Of a DNA stretch of 64,000 nucleotides, positions 1 to 8,380 are shown one piece after another. The position numbers were made by a program, and so were the translations under genes. Positions within the stretch are counted from its first letter, which is position 1, and each line of letters opens with the position of its first letter. The stretch lies in assembly GCA_026928255.1 (NCBI GenBank), contig JAIXKJ010000003.1:83833-147832 (forward strand), read 5' to 3'. Below the pieces are notes generated by a model. The model saw only the letters and a list, made by a program, of their open reading frames with translations, had not been told where the DNA came from and searched no databases. This DNA comes from Anaerolineales bacterium. Its GTDB lineage: Bacteria > Chloroflexota > Anaerolineae > Anaerolineales > Villigracilaceae.

Positions 1-1089
1 ATGTACTCATTTGAACCGAACGAAGAACAACAAATGCTGATAGACGCTGCGGGGAAGTTCGCTTCCGCCGAGTTGCGTCCCGCCGCGCACGACGCGGAAG
101 AGAACCGCGAGATGCCGAAAAGACTAATTGACAAAGGCTGGGAGTTGGGCGTCTTGCAAGCGTCCACGCCGGAGGCATACGGCGGCTTTGGCGAACGCAG
201 CGCGTTGACCAACGTCCTCGCGCTCGAAGAAATGGCATTCGGCGACCTCGCGGGCGCGTTGGCGATTTCCACGCCCGCGCTTTTCGCCGCGTCCATTTTA
301 TTGGGCGGCAGCGAGGCGCAGAAAAAAGAATACCTGCCAAAAATCGTCGAAGGCGCGTGGTCGCCTTACAGCGCCGCGCTCATCGAATACGCTTTTGACT
401 TTGACCCGAACGCGCTCAAAACCTCCGCGCAAGCCGACGGCGACGCCTACCTTTTGAACGGCGAAAAAGCCTTTGTCCCCTTCGCCAAAGACGCGCAAGC
501 GCTCGTCGTCTACGCCAACCTCGATGGCGCGACGCAAGGCTTTATTGCCCAAAAAGATGCGGCGGGATTATCCGTCGCGGACGAACGCGAAAAGTTGATG
601 GGGCTGAACGCCTTGCCCATGCACCGAGTCAAATTGGAGAACGTCCGCGCCGAACGGTTGGGCGGCGCAGACGGTTGCGACTTCGGCTTGATCCTCGCTT
701 CGATGCAGGTCGCTTCCGCCGCCGCCGCGTTGGGCGTTTCCAAGTCCGCGCTGGATCACGCGACGAATTACGCCAAAGAGCGCGAAGCCTTCGGCGTGAA
801 AATCGCGCAGAAACAAGCCGTCGCTTTTATGCTGGCGGAAATGGCGGTCGAGTTGGAAGCGATTCGTCTGCTGGTTTGGGAAGCGGCGTGGAAGTTGGAC
901 AACGGCCAAGCGGACGCGCAAAACGCCGCCTATCTGGCTTTTGTTGGCGCGTGCGATATGGCGATGATGATTACCGATCGCGGCGTGCAAATCTACGGCG
1001 GACACGGTTACATCCGCGAGAACCCCGTCGAATTGTTGATGCGTAACGGGCGCGGCTTCCCGATGACGTTGGGCTTGGCGATTGTGTAA
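1..1089 (+). CDS. Acyl-CoA dehydrogenase family protein lacking the C-terminal catalytic segment
   Basis: Flavin-dependent acyl-CoA dehydrogenase fold (362 aa), expected to take part in the alpha,beta-dehydrogenation step of fatty acyl-CoA oxidation in the cytoplasm. The family N-terminal helical domain, the middle beta domain (LNGEKAFVPFA near residue 150) and the C-terminal helical GGHGYIRENPVE stretch are visible. The protein stops shortly after RNGRGF, so the IYEGT segment that carries the catalytic Glu in medium-chain type enzymes is absent, whereas the next gene has it. It may be the partner subunit of a hetero-oligomeric dehydrogenase or use another Glu. The ATG is the first base of the window, so an upstream start and the promoter cannot be judged. 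First gene of a beta-oxidation operon. Confidence 0.85.
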   Translation: MYSFEPNEEQQMLIDAAGKFASAELRPAAHDAEENREMPKRLIDKGWELGVLQASTPEAYGGFGERSALTNVLALEEMAFGDLAGALAISTPALFAASILLGGSEAQKKEYLPKIVEGAWSPYSAALIEYAFDFDPNALKTSAQADGDAYLLNGEKAFVPFAKDAQALVVYANLDGATQGFIAQKDAAGLSVADEREKLMGLNALPMHRVKLENVRAERLGGADGCDFGLILASMQVASAAAALGVSKSALDHATNYAKEREAFGVKIAQKQAVAFMLAEMAVELEAIRLLVWEAAWKLDNGQADAQNAAYLAFVGACDMAMMITDRGVQIYGGHGYIRENPVELLMRNGRGFPMTLGLAIV

Positions 1090-1165
1090 GGTTAAAAGTT
1101 GAAAGTTTAAGGTTTAAGGTTCAAGGTTGAAACCTGTAACCTGCAACCTGTAACCTGCAACCCGA
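1090..1165. repeat. Degenerate heptad repeat, inverted arms
   Basis: Period-7 array: about five units of AAGGTTN type followed by about five units of the complementary type (AACCTGT, AACCTGC), so the two halves can fold back on each other. It fills the gap between the two acyl-CoA dehydrogenase genes up to the Shine-Dalgarno of the second. The same class recurs at 2466, 6783, 34216, 38522 and 46122-46258. Confidence 0.85.
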
Positions 1166-1175
1166 AGGAGATCTG

Positions 1176-2465
1176 ATGAGCATTGAATTTGAAACCCCAA
1201 AACCGATTGCCCAAATGCAAACGGTCTTGCAAAGCGTCGCGGAAAATATGATGCGCCGCACCTCGCGCGAGATGGACGAAAACGAACACGCCATCCCGTG
1301 GGATTACGTCGAGTTTATGCACAACGCCATGCGCTCGATGGGCGGGGGCGGCGGCTTGACCGTCGCCGAAGAGAAGCCCTCATCCCTTCTCCCTGAGGGA
1401 GAGGGACGCAAGGGTGAGGGGGAAAAACGCCCGCCGATTGGTTATCAAAAATTGGCTTCGCAAATTGAAATGTTGTCCTGGGGCGACGTTGGCTATTACT
1501 TGATTACGCCCGGCGGCGGGTTGGGCGCGGCGGCGGTCGCGGCGGCCGGTTCGCCCGAACAGAAGGAAAAATTCCTCGCGCGCTTCAACGAAGAAAAGCC
1601 GACCTACGCCGCGATGTGCATGACCGAACCGGGCGCAGGCTCGGACACGTCCGCGATTCGCGCGCGCGCCGTTTTGGATGAAAAGACTAACGAGTGGGTT
1701 CTCAACGGCGAGAAAATTTTCGTCACCGGCGGCGATAAATCGTTCACGCATTACGAGCAACTCGGCAAAGGCTTCATCGTCGTTTGGGCGAGCATTGACC
1801 CGTCCGCGAAACGCGCGGGGATGCGCGCCTTTGTCGTCGAGGCGGGGACGCCCGGCGTGAAAGTCGTCAAACTCGAAAAGAAGATGGGCATTCGCGCCAG
1901 CGACACGGCGGCGATTTCATTGGTGGACGCGCGCGTCCCGTTTGAAAATATCTTGGGCAGCCCGACGGTGGAGAAAACGACGACCGGCTTCAAAGGCGCG
2001 ATGGCGACTTTCGACGCGACTCGTCCGCTGGTTGCGGCGTCTGGCTTGGGCGTCGGCAGAGCTGCGCTCGAATTCCTCAAAGAAAAGTTGACCGAAAACG
2101 GAGTCGAAATCCGCTACGGGTTGCCGCGCTCGAAGATGACTGCGATTGAACGCGACGTGATCGAGATGGAAATTCAGTTGCGCTCGGCGTGGCTCTTGGT
2201 GTTGAAAGCGGTTTGGATGGCGGACAACAAAAAGCCGAACGCGCTTGAATCGTCAATGAGCAAAGTCCGCGCAGGGGATGTGGTTACGAAGATTACGCAG
2301 AAAGCCGTCGAGATTATGGGGCCGCTGGGTTACAGCCGCGAGTTCCTTTTGGAGAAGTGGTTCCGCGACGCGAAGATTACCGACATCTACGAAGGCACGG
2401 GGCAAATTAACCGTCTGGTTGTGGCGCGACACATTTTGGGATATAGCGGAAGCGAGTTGCGATAA
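1176..2465 (+). CDS. Acyl-CoA dehydrogenase
   Basis: Oxidises acyl-CoA to trans-2-enoyl-CoA with FAD, passing electrons to ETF. The 429-aa protein has the family core: MTEPGAGSDTSAI (FAD/substrate loop), LNGEKIFVTGG, and near the C terminus IYEGTGQINR containing the expected catalytic Glu. Start chosen at the ATG preceded by AAGGAG at 1165-1170. Oddity: residues about 68-84 (SSLLPEGEGRKGEGEK) are encoded by an intragenic repeat at 1377-1420 and are not part of the normal fold. Its neighbours are a catalytic-segment-less paralogue upstream and the FadN-type enzyme downstream, consistent with a fadN-fadA-fadE-like operon. Confidence 0.92.
   Translation: MSIEFETPKPIAQMQTVLQSVAENMMRRTSREMDENEHAIPWDYVEFMHNAMRSMGGGGGLTVAEEKPSSLLPEGEGRKGEGEKRPPIGYQKLASQIEMLSWGDVGYYLITPGGGLGAAAVAAAGSPEQKEKFLARFNEEKPTYAAMCMTEPGAGSDTSAIRARAVLDEKTNEWVLNGEKIFVTGGDKSFTHYEQLGKGFIVVWASIDPSAKRAGMRAFVVEAGTPGVKVVKLEKKMGIRASDTAAISLVDARVPFENILGSPTVEKTTTGFKGAMATFDATRPLVAASGLGVGRAALEFLKEKLTENGVEIRYGLPRSKMTAIERDVIEMEIQLRSAWLLVLKAVWMADNKKPNALESSMSKVRAGDVVTKITQKAVEIMGPLGYSREFLLEKWFRDAKITDIYEGTGQINRLVVARHILGYSGSELR
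1377..1420. repeat. Intragenic CCCTCA/GGGTGAGGG palindromic element
   Basis: A 44-bp element reading CCCTCATCCC, CTTCTCCC, then GGGAGAGGG and GGGTGAGGG: nested inverted repeats within the acyl-CoA dehydrogenase reading frame. It keeps the frame open and adds a Gly/Glu/Lys-rich loop. A copy of the same family is at 21516-21556 in the N-terminal linker of a lipoprotein. Confidence 0.75.
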
Positions 2466-2609
2466 TGGGTTGCGGGTTACGGGTTGAAGGTTGCAGGTTG
2501 AAGGTTACAGGTTGCAAGTTGCAGGTTACAGGTTAGAATGTTAAAAACTTTTCGACCCTTAAACCTTGAACCTTGAACCTTAAACTTTAAACTTTCAACC
2601 TTCAACTAA
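2466..2609. repeat. Long degenerate heptad repeat with inverted arms
   Basis: About ten GGTTNNN units (2466-2536), a short A/T spacer, then about ten complementary units (CCTTAAA, CCTTGAA, ACTTTCA) up to 2606. The array occupies the whole gap between the dehydrogenase and FadN-type genes and could form a large stem in the transcript. Confidence 0.85.
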
Positions 2610-2621
2610 AAAGGAGCACTT

Positions 2622-5024
2622 ATGAAATACAACATCCATAAAGCGGTTGTCGTCGGTTCGGGGACGATGGGCGCGGCGATTGCGGCGCATTTGGCGAACG
2701 TCGGCGTGCCGGTGACTCTGCTTGATATGGCGGCGAAAGATTCGCCCGATAAAAATAAAATCGTCAAAGAAGGTTGGGAGCGCTGCCGAAAAGCCAAACC
2801 CGCCAACTTAATGGCGGACGAGTTGCAGTCGTTGGTTACGCTCGGAAATTTGGACGACGATTTTGACGCCGTCGCGCAGGCGGATTGGGTGGTGGAAGTC
2901 ATCGTCGAAAATTTGGAAATCAAAAAACAGTTGGCGGCGCGCATTGACGAAATCCGCAAGCCGAACGCGATTGTTACGACCAACACGTCGGGCATTCCGA
3001 TTCACGCCATCGCCGAGGGGCGCTCGAAAGAATTCAAAAAACATTTTCTCGGTACGCACTTTTTCAACCCGCCGCGCTATTTGAAATTGCTGGAAATCAT
3101 CCCCACGCCCGACACCTCCAAAGACGTACTCGAATTTATGTTGCATTTCGGCGAGTATCGTTTGGGCAAGGGCGTCGTGCTTTGCAAAGACACGCCGAAC
3201 TTTATCGGCAATCGCGTGGCGTTTGGCACGGGCGCTTTCGCGTTGGACTTCATCATCGAGAACGGCTACACAGTGGACGAAGTGGACGCCCTCACCGGAC
3301 CGTTGATTGGTCGCCCGAAAACGGCGACGTTTCGCCTGATAGATTTGGTCGGCGTGGACGTGTGGCATCACGTCGGCGAAAATCTCGCGCCGCTGATTCC
3401 GCACGATAAATTGGGGCAAAAATATCTTTCCGCAGAGAAGCCGAAGAAATTAATGGAAACGCTTTTGGAAAGAAAGTGGCTCGGCAATAAAACTAAAATC
3501 GGCTTTTATAAGGAAGTCCGCAACGCGGAAGGTAAACGCGAGTTTTGGTCGTTGGACTTGAACACGCTCGAACACGTCGCGCCGACGAAGCCGCGCTTCG
3601 ATTCGGTCAAAGCGGCGAAAGATGTCGAGGGGTTGGGCGAACGGCTGAAAGTCCTGTTGGCGGCGGACGATAAAGCGGCGCAATTAATCCAAGCGCTGAC
3701 CTATCAATCTTTCCAATATTCGTCTTCGATCATTCCCGAAGTCGCCGATTCGCCCAAGCCGATTGACGACGCGATTCGTTGGGGCTTTTCGCACGAGGCG
3801 GGCGCGTTTGAAATTTGGGACATGCTCGGCGTAAAGGAAACCGTCAAGCGCATGAAAGCCGCTGGTTTTCCCGCCGCCAAGTGGGTGGACGAAATGTTAA
3901 AGAACGGCTGCGAGACGTTCTATCAATACAAGCGAAGCAGCCCTGCGGATAAGGGCGCGAACAAAGTCGGCGTGTACGATGTGAATAAAAAGAAATACGT
4001 CAAGTTCAAATCAAGCGGCGATTTTGTTTTCTTAAAGAATTTGCGCGACACGAAAAAAGAAGTCAGCAAAAATGCGGGCGCCTCGCTCTTTGACGTTGGC
4101 GACGGCGTCGGGCTGGTTGAGTTTCACACCAAGATGAACGCGCTCGACGACGACATCTCCGCGATTGTCAGCGAAGCGATGGATCGCCTCGAAACGGATT
4201 TCGACGGACTCGTCGTCGGCAACGAAGGCGAACATTTCAGCGCGGGCGCAAATTTGTTTATGGTCGTGGTCGCCAGTCAGCAAGGCATGTGGGATCAACT
4301 CGACGGCGCAATTCGCCGTCTGCAAGAGATGAACATGCGAATGCGTTATTCGCCGAAGCCGATTGTGGTCGCGCCTGCGGGCTACACCTTAGGCGGCGGC
4401 TGCGAAATCACCATGCACGCTTCGCGGGTGGTCGCGGCGGCGGAATCGTATATCGGCTTAGTCGAACTCGGCGCGGGAGTCATCCCCGCGGGCGGCGGCA
4501 CAAAAGAGATGATGCGCCGCATGATTAATCCCGCCATGCGAACCGAACACGCGGAAGTGTTGCCCTTCTTGCAAAAGTCGTTTTTGCAGATTGGGCAGGC
4601 GAAGGTCGCCACGTCCGCTGAAGAGGCGCGCGGCATGGCGATTTTGAATCCGCAAGACCGTGTGATTGCCAACCGCGCTCACCTGTTGACCGAAGCCAAA
4701 CGCGAAGTAAAGCATTTGATCGATTCGGGTTATCGCGCGCCCGCGCCGGAACCCATCTTCGCCGCCGGGCGCGATTATCTCGGCGCTTTGCGCGTCGGGA
4801 CGTTTATGTTCAAAGAAGGCCATTACATTTCCGAATATGATCAACACATTGCCAATAAACTCGCGTCCATCATGTGCGGCGGCGAGTTGACTCGCGGAAC
4901 CTGGGTTTCGGAGCAATACATTTTGGACTTGGAACGCGAAGCCTTCCTGTCCCTGTGCGGCGAAGAAAAAACGCAAGCCCGCATGTGGAGCATTTTGCAA
5001 ACCGGAAAGCCGCTACGAAACTAA
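2622..5024 (+). CDS. fadN: FadN-type 3-hydroxyacyl-CoA dehydrogenase / enoyl-CoA hydratase
   Basis: Bifunctional beta-oxidation enzyme: hydrates enoyl-CoA and oxidises L-3-hydroxyacyl-CoA with NAD+. Domain order in the 800-aa protein is dehydrogenase first (Rossmann GSGTMG near residues 12-17, then HFFNPP and the C-terminal helical domains to about residue 430) and crotonase last (about 480-700, with EHFSAGANLF and GGGCEITMHASRV forming the oxyanion/acyl-CoA pocket, and LVELGAGVIPAGGG). This order and length match the Bacillus FadN type rather than E. coli FadB, which has the hydratase at the N terminus. AAGGAG stands 8 bases before the ATG. The thiolase partner lies 576 bases downstream, separated only by the inserted GxxExxY unit. 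Confidence 0.92.
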   Translation: MKYNIHKAVVVGSGTMGAAIAAHLANVGVPVTLLDMAAKDSPDKNKIVKEGWERCRKAKPANLMADELQSLVTLGNLDDDFDAVAQADWVVEVIVENLEIKKQLAARIDEIRKPNAIVTTNTSGIPIHAIAEGRSKEFKKHFLGTHFFNPPRYLKLLEIIPTPDTSKDVLEFMLHFGEYRLGKGVVLCKDTPNFIGNRVAFGTGAFALDFIIENGYTVDEVDALTGPLIGRPKTATFRLIDLVGVDVWHHVGENLAPLIPHDKLGQKYLSAEKPKKLMETLLERKWLGNKTKIGFYKEVRNAEGKREFWSLDLNTLEHVAPTKPRFDSVKAAKDVEGLGERLKVLLAADDKAAQLIQALTYQSFQYSSSIIPEVADSPKPIDDAIRWGFSHEAGAFEIWDMLGVKETVKRMKAAGFPAAKWVDEMLKNGCETFYQYKRSSPADKGANKVGVYDVNKKKYVKFKSSGDFVFLKNLRDTKKEVSKNAGASLFDVGDGVGLVEFHTKMNALDDDISAIVSEAMDRLETDFDGLVVGNEGEHFSAGANLFMVVVASQQGMWDQLDGAIRRLQEMNMRMRYSPKPIVVAPAGYTLGGGCEITMHASRVVAAAESYIGLVELGAGVIPAGGGTKEMMRRMINPAMRTEHAEVLPFLQKSFLQIGQAKVATSAEEARGMAILNPQDRVIANRAHLLTEAKREVKHLIDSGYRAPAPEPIFAAGRDYLGALRVGTFMFKEGHYISEYDQHIANKLASIMCGGELTRGTWVSEQYILDLEREAFLSLCGEEKTQARMWSILQTGKPLRN

Positions 5025-5030
5025 ATATCA

Positions 5031-5586
5031 GTACGCGGATTTATTGGATTACACGGACGAACGCGGATTTTCTTTATTTAATTAGGCGATGGAGTTCACG
5101 CTGTGAAAAATCTTGACTTAAATAAAAAGAGAATTTTTGAAGGCAAACACTCAGACCTTAGCGAAAAAATTATCAAAGCCTTTTACGAAACGTACAACGA
5201 ACTTGGCTATGGTTTTAGCGAGAAGGTCTATCAGAAATCTCTTGGAATTGTTCTTCGTCAAATGGGAATGAAAGTTGAAGAGCAAATTCCAATTCAAGTT
5301 TATTTTCGCGGTCAAGAAATTGGCGAATACTTTGCGGATATGATAATTAACGACGTTATTATGCTTGAACTAAAAGCGACGAAGGAGATTATCGTCGAGC
5401 ATGAAGCGCAGTTGCTTAATTACCTGAAATCCACAAAAATTGAAGTCGGTTATGTGATGAACTTTGGAAAATCGGCTGTATTTGTGAGGAAAGTTTTTGA
5501 CAATAGCCGCAAAGGTTCGTTGAATTGGATAAAAAAATAAAAGAAAAAAATCCGTTTTTTCCGTGAAATCAGCGTAATCCGCGTAC
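5031..5586. mobile_element. GxxExxY unit bounded by 41-bp imperfect inverted repeats
   Basis: Left arm 5031-5071 and right arm 5546-5586 are imperfect inverted copies: both outer ends begin GTACGCGGATT and share CACGGA in the middle and GGATTTT at the inner end. Between them sits one gene, a PD-(D/E)XK family protein. The unit starts 6 bases after the fadN stop and ends just before the thiolase Shine-Dalgarno. Mobility is inferred from this architecture and from its position inside an operon. No transposase is present, and no target-site duplication was established. Confidence 0.6.
5103..5540 (+). CDS. GxxExxY family PD-(D/E)XK protein
   Basis: Small nuclease-fold protein of unknown role (145 aa). 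The signature G37-F-S-E40-K-V-Y43 is present, and the later part has the PD-(D/E)XK core: D79 in FADM, then E89-L-K91 in MLELKA, and Q103 in the next helix. This suggests an intact metal-binding site. Start is GTG with GGAG at 5090-5093; an ATG near that point is not in frame. The gene is more A/T-rich than its neighbours and lies between inverted repeats, suggesting arrival as a compact cargo. GxxExxY proteins occur in many phyla without an established biochemical function; the nuclease activity is inferred from the fold motif. Confidence 0.85.
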   Translation: MKNLDLNKKRIFEGKHSDLSEKIIKAFYETYNELGYGFSEKVYQKSLGIVLRQMGMKVEEQIPIQVYFRGQEIGEYFADMIINDVIMLELKATKEIIVEHEAQLLNYLKSTKIEVGYVMNFGKSAVFVRKVFDNSRKGSLNWIKK

Positions 5587-5600
5587 AAAGGAGAAATTTT

Positions 5601-6782
5601 ATGAAAGAAGCCGTTATTGTTTCCGCAGTTCGCACGCCGGTCGGCAAAGCCAAACGCGGCGGGCTGACCACCGTCCGCCCCGACGAGATGATGGCGACGG
5701 TCGTCAAAGAATTATTGAAGCGAACGCCGAATCTTGAACCTAGTCAAATTGACGACGTAGTGATTGGCTGCGCTTTCCCCGAAGGCGAGCAAGGCATGAA
5801 CATGGCGCGCATGATCGCCCTCCGCGCCGGGCTGCCCGAAAGCGTGCCTGGCGAAACCATCAATCGTTATTGCTCGTCGGGCGTGCAATCCATCGCGCAC
5901 GTCGCCAACGCCATTCGCACGAGTCAAATTGAAATCGGCATTGCGGGCGGCGCGGAATCCATGACCATGATTCCGATGACCGGCCTGCGCTTTTCGCCCA
6001 ATCCCTACTTCGCGCAGGACTTGCCGCATTACTACACTAACATGGGCTTGACCGCCGAAAACGTTTCAGCCAAGTACAACGTCAGCCGCGAGGATCAAGA
6101 CGCTTTCGCTTTGCGAAGCAACCAACGCGCCGCTTCCGCCGTCCAAAGCGGACTCTTCGACCCGGAGATTATCCCCATCGAAGTGGAAGTCGTCGAGTAC
6201 GCGGATAATAAAGCGCAGAAAAAATCATTTACCGTAGCGCGAGACGAAGGTCCGCGCGGCGACTCGACGTTGGAAGGACTCGCCAAACTTAAGCCCGCTT
6301 TCAAGGAGGGCGGCGTGGTTACGGCGGGCAACTCCTCGCAAATGTCCGACGGCGCGGCGGGCGTGGTGGTTATGTCTGCGGAGAAAGCCAACGAGTTGAA
6401 TCTCAAGCCGTTGGCGCGCTTCGTCTCCTTTGCGGTGGGCGGCGTCCCGCCGGAATTAATGGGCATCGGACCGATTGCCGCTATTCCCAAAGCGTTGAAA
6501 GTCGCGGGCTTATCGCTCGCCGACATTGACCTCATCGAGTTGAACGAAGCCTTCGCCGCGCAATCCTTAGCCGTAATTCGAGAACTCGGCATAGACCCCG
6601 AAAAGGTCAACGTCAACGGCGGCGCAATTGCGCTCGGACATCCGCTCGGCTGCACGGGCTCAAAGTTGACGACGCAACTCATCTACGAAATGGCGCGGCG
6701 CAAGTCGAAGTATGGCATGGTAACCATGTGCATCGGCGGCGGCATGGGCGCGGCGGCCATCTTCGAGAATTTGCAGAGTTAG
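5601..6782 (+). CDS. fadA: Acetyl-CoA acyltransferase (thiolase, FadA type)
   Basis: Cleaves 3-ketoacyl-CoA to acetyl-CoA and a shortened acyl-CoA, the last step of beta-oxidation. The 393-aa protein has the thiolase landmarks: acylation Cys91 in NRYCSSGVQS, NEAFAAQS, GGAIALGHPLGCTG and the C-terminal CIGGGMGAA active-site loop with its second Cys. The AAGGAG (5588-5593) lies immediately outside the right inverted repeat of the inserted unit, so the thiolase kept its own ribosome binding site. Last gene of the operon, followed by repeats and a terminator. Confidence 0.95.
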   Translation: MKEAVIVSAVRTPVGKAKRGGLTTVRPDEMMATVVKELLKRTPNLEPSQIDDVVIGCAFPEGEQGMNMARMIALRAGLPESVPGETINRYCSSGVQSIAHVANAIRTSQIEIGIAGGAESMTMIPMTGLRFSPNPYFAQDLPHYYTNMGLTAENVSAKYNVSREDQDAFALRSNQRAASAVQSGLFDPEIIPIEVEVVEYADNKAQKKSFTVARDEGPRGDSTLEGLAKLKPAFKEGGVVTAGNSSQMSDGAAGVVVMSAEKANELNLKPLARFVSFAVGGVPPELMGIGPIAAIPKALKVAGLSLADIDLIELNEAFAAQSLAVIRELGIDPEKVNVNGGAIALGHPLGCTGSKLTTQLIYEMARRKSKYGMVTMCIGGGMGAAAIFENLQS

Positions 6783-6822
6783 TTGAAGGTTGCAGGTTGC
6801 AAGTTGAAGGTTGCAGGTTGAA
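6783..6822. repeat. Short heptad repeat
   Basis: Five to six period-7 units of GTTGAAG, GTTGCAG and GTTGCAA type directly after the thiolase stop. This copy has only one arm. Confidence 0.75.
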
Positions 6823-6855
6823 TGCGACGAAAGCGCGTTTAGTGCAAAAATAAGA

Positions 6856-6893
6856 ACAAAAAAAGTCCGCCAAGTTGACGGACTTTTTTATTT
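6856..6893. terminator. Bidirectional intrinsic terminator
   Basis: Stem AAAGTCCGCC / reverse GACGGACTTT with A and T runs on both sides, between the convergent thiolase (+) and LysM (-) genes. It can serve both. Confidence 0.85.
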
Positions 6894-6897
6894 GAAT

Positions 6898-7725
6898 TTA
6901 TTCGGCGACGATTTTGCCGCGCTGAAACGTAACCGAAAACGGAACGCCGTCGCGGAGGACGAAACTGCCGTCGTATTTTTTGCCGCCGACCCAAGCCGTG
7001 TAATCAATCCAGCCGACGGGAATGCGAACTTTGATTCGCGTTTTGACCGGAAATTCGTTGATGGCGTGCGTTCCGTCGGAACGGGTGGTGCGGAAGGAGA
7101 TGTAAACCTCCGAGCCGGATTTGTTGATTAACTCGACGTCGGTGAAGGCGGCGTTCTTCGGAAGCTCCGAGTTATAAAACAGCGGATGCGGAGTCTCTTT
7201 CGTCGCGGGGATTTTTGTCGCGGCGGTCGGTGTGGACGGAATCGCCGTCGAAGAGCCTGCGACGACCGGAATGAACAGCGTCTGCCCGACGTAGATGGTA
7301 TCAATATTTGTAATTTGCGGATTCGCCGCCCGCAAGTCTGCGACGCTGATTTTATGGCGCCCGGCAATGCTGATGAACGAATCGCCGACTTGAATAATGT
7401 ACGTCGAGGCCGTCGCTATCGGCGTAACGCTGCCGGGAATGGCGGTGGCGTTGCCCGCGCTGGGAGTCGGCGTCGCGTCGAGGCTGGCGCCGGGAATGGT
7501 TATCGTCTGCCCGACGGTTAACGGTTCTTTCAAATTAGGATTCGCGGCGAGAATTGCCTGCGTTGTCGTGCCGCAAAGCGCCGCCAGTTTGGCGAGCGTG
7601 TCGCCTTTTTCAATTGTGTACGCGCCGCCGCACACGCCGCCCGCGCGGACGCGAAAAGGAATCAGCGTGGCCAGCAGCGCCAGCACAACGAAGATGCCGA
7701 ACCGAGCGATGGACTTTGAATTCAT
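6898..7725 (-). CDS. Secreted protein with two LysM domains
   Basis: Exported peptidoglycan/glycan-binding protein of 275 aa. It has a hydrophobic signal segment (residues about 8-28), LysM 1 at about 36-79 (YTIEKGDTLAKLAALCGT and NPNLKEPLTVGQTITIP), a Thr/Pro-rich linker, LysM 2 at about 108-153 (YIIQVGDSFISIAGRHKIS), then a second linker and a C-terminal beta-rich region ending near YTAWVGGKKYDGSF. The C-terminal region is not recognised. AGGTTG/GGAGG precedes the ATG. Probable role is cell-surface binding; no catalytic domain is visible. Confidence 0.85.
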   Translation of the reverse strand: MNSKSIARFGIFVVLALLATLIPFRVRAGGVCGGAYTIEKGDTLAKLAALCGTTTQAILAANPNLKEPLTVGQTITIPGASLDATPTPSAGNATAIPGSVTPIATASTYIIQVGDSFISIAGRHKISVADLRAANPQITNIDTIYVGQTLFIPVVAGSSTAIPSTPTAATKIPATKETPHPLFYNSELPKNAAFTDVELINKSGSEVYISFRTTRSDGTHAINEFPVKTRIKVRIPVGWIDYTAWVGGKKYDGSFVLRDGVPFSVTFQRGKIVAE

Positions 7726-7767
7726 ACAACCTCCAGTTTTTCATAGCATAAGCGAAAAAGGCTTTTT

Positions 7768-8373
7768 TTACAAATCGCGCGTTAGGAGTATGCTGTCCGC
7801 GAGACCTTCGTATTTGGATTCGCTCCGCTTGACGACCTTGTACCCTAATCGTTCATATAAGGCTTGCGCGCGCGGATTTTGCGCCGAGACGGCGATGCCC
7901 GTTTTGGACTTGCCGAGTTTGCGCCCTTCTTCCATCAAATGTTCAATCATCTGCGCGCCGATGCCTTTGCTTTGCAGCGCAGGCTCGACGCCGAGATGCG
8001 CGATGTAATGCAACGCGCCTTTGGGCGGTTCGATAACCTGCTCCGCTTGCAGACCGTGAACGATGACGGACAAACTGTCGAAACCGTAAAAGCCGACAAT
8101 CTGCCGAAACGCCGCGAGGAAAAACGGAAAGCCGCTCGCGCCGTCGTATGCCGCGCCGACGACCACAACCTTGCCTTCGCGTTCCCCGACGACGTGATTG
8201 CGATACCCCATTTCGCCCGCGCCGTCTTTGAAGGCGTAGCGCAAAAAATCCAGCGCCGACTTTCGCTTGCGTTTGAAAACATAATCAAACGCGGCGGGAC
8301 CTGAACTGTAAATCAGCGGGACAGCGGAGTCCGCGTCGGCGGGGGAGGCGGGGCGAAAGCGAATGTCCATCAT
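7768..8373 (-). CDS. GNAT family N-acetyltransferase
   Basis: Acetyl-CoA-dependent acetyltransferase fold, 201 aa, substrate unknown. The C-terminal half has the GNAT core: a beta strand HYIAHLGVEPALQSKGIGAQ with the pyrophosphate-binding loop LQSKGIGAQM, and the later NPRAQALYERLGYKVV helix-strand typical of the family. The start overlaps poor Shine-Dalgarno context and lies 7 bases after the stop of the upstream thiolase gene, so the two are probably cotranscribed and coupled. Confidence 0.85.
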   Translation of the reverse strand: MMDIRFRPASPADADSAVPLIYSSGPAAFDYVFKRKRKSALDFLRYAFKDGAGEMGYRNHVVGEREGKVVVVGAAYDGASGFPFFLAAFRQIVGFYGFDSLSVIVHGLQAEQVIEPPKGALHYIAHLGVEPALQSKGIGAQMIEHLMEEGRKLGKSKTGIAVSAQNPRAQALYERLGYKVVKRSESKYEGLADSILLTRDL

Positions 8374-8380
8374 CTGACTC

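Noticed and set aside
1090..2609. CRISPR array suggested by repeated units
   Set aside because: Units are seven bases, degenerate and without spacers of fixed length; no cas genes.
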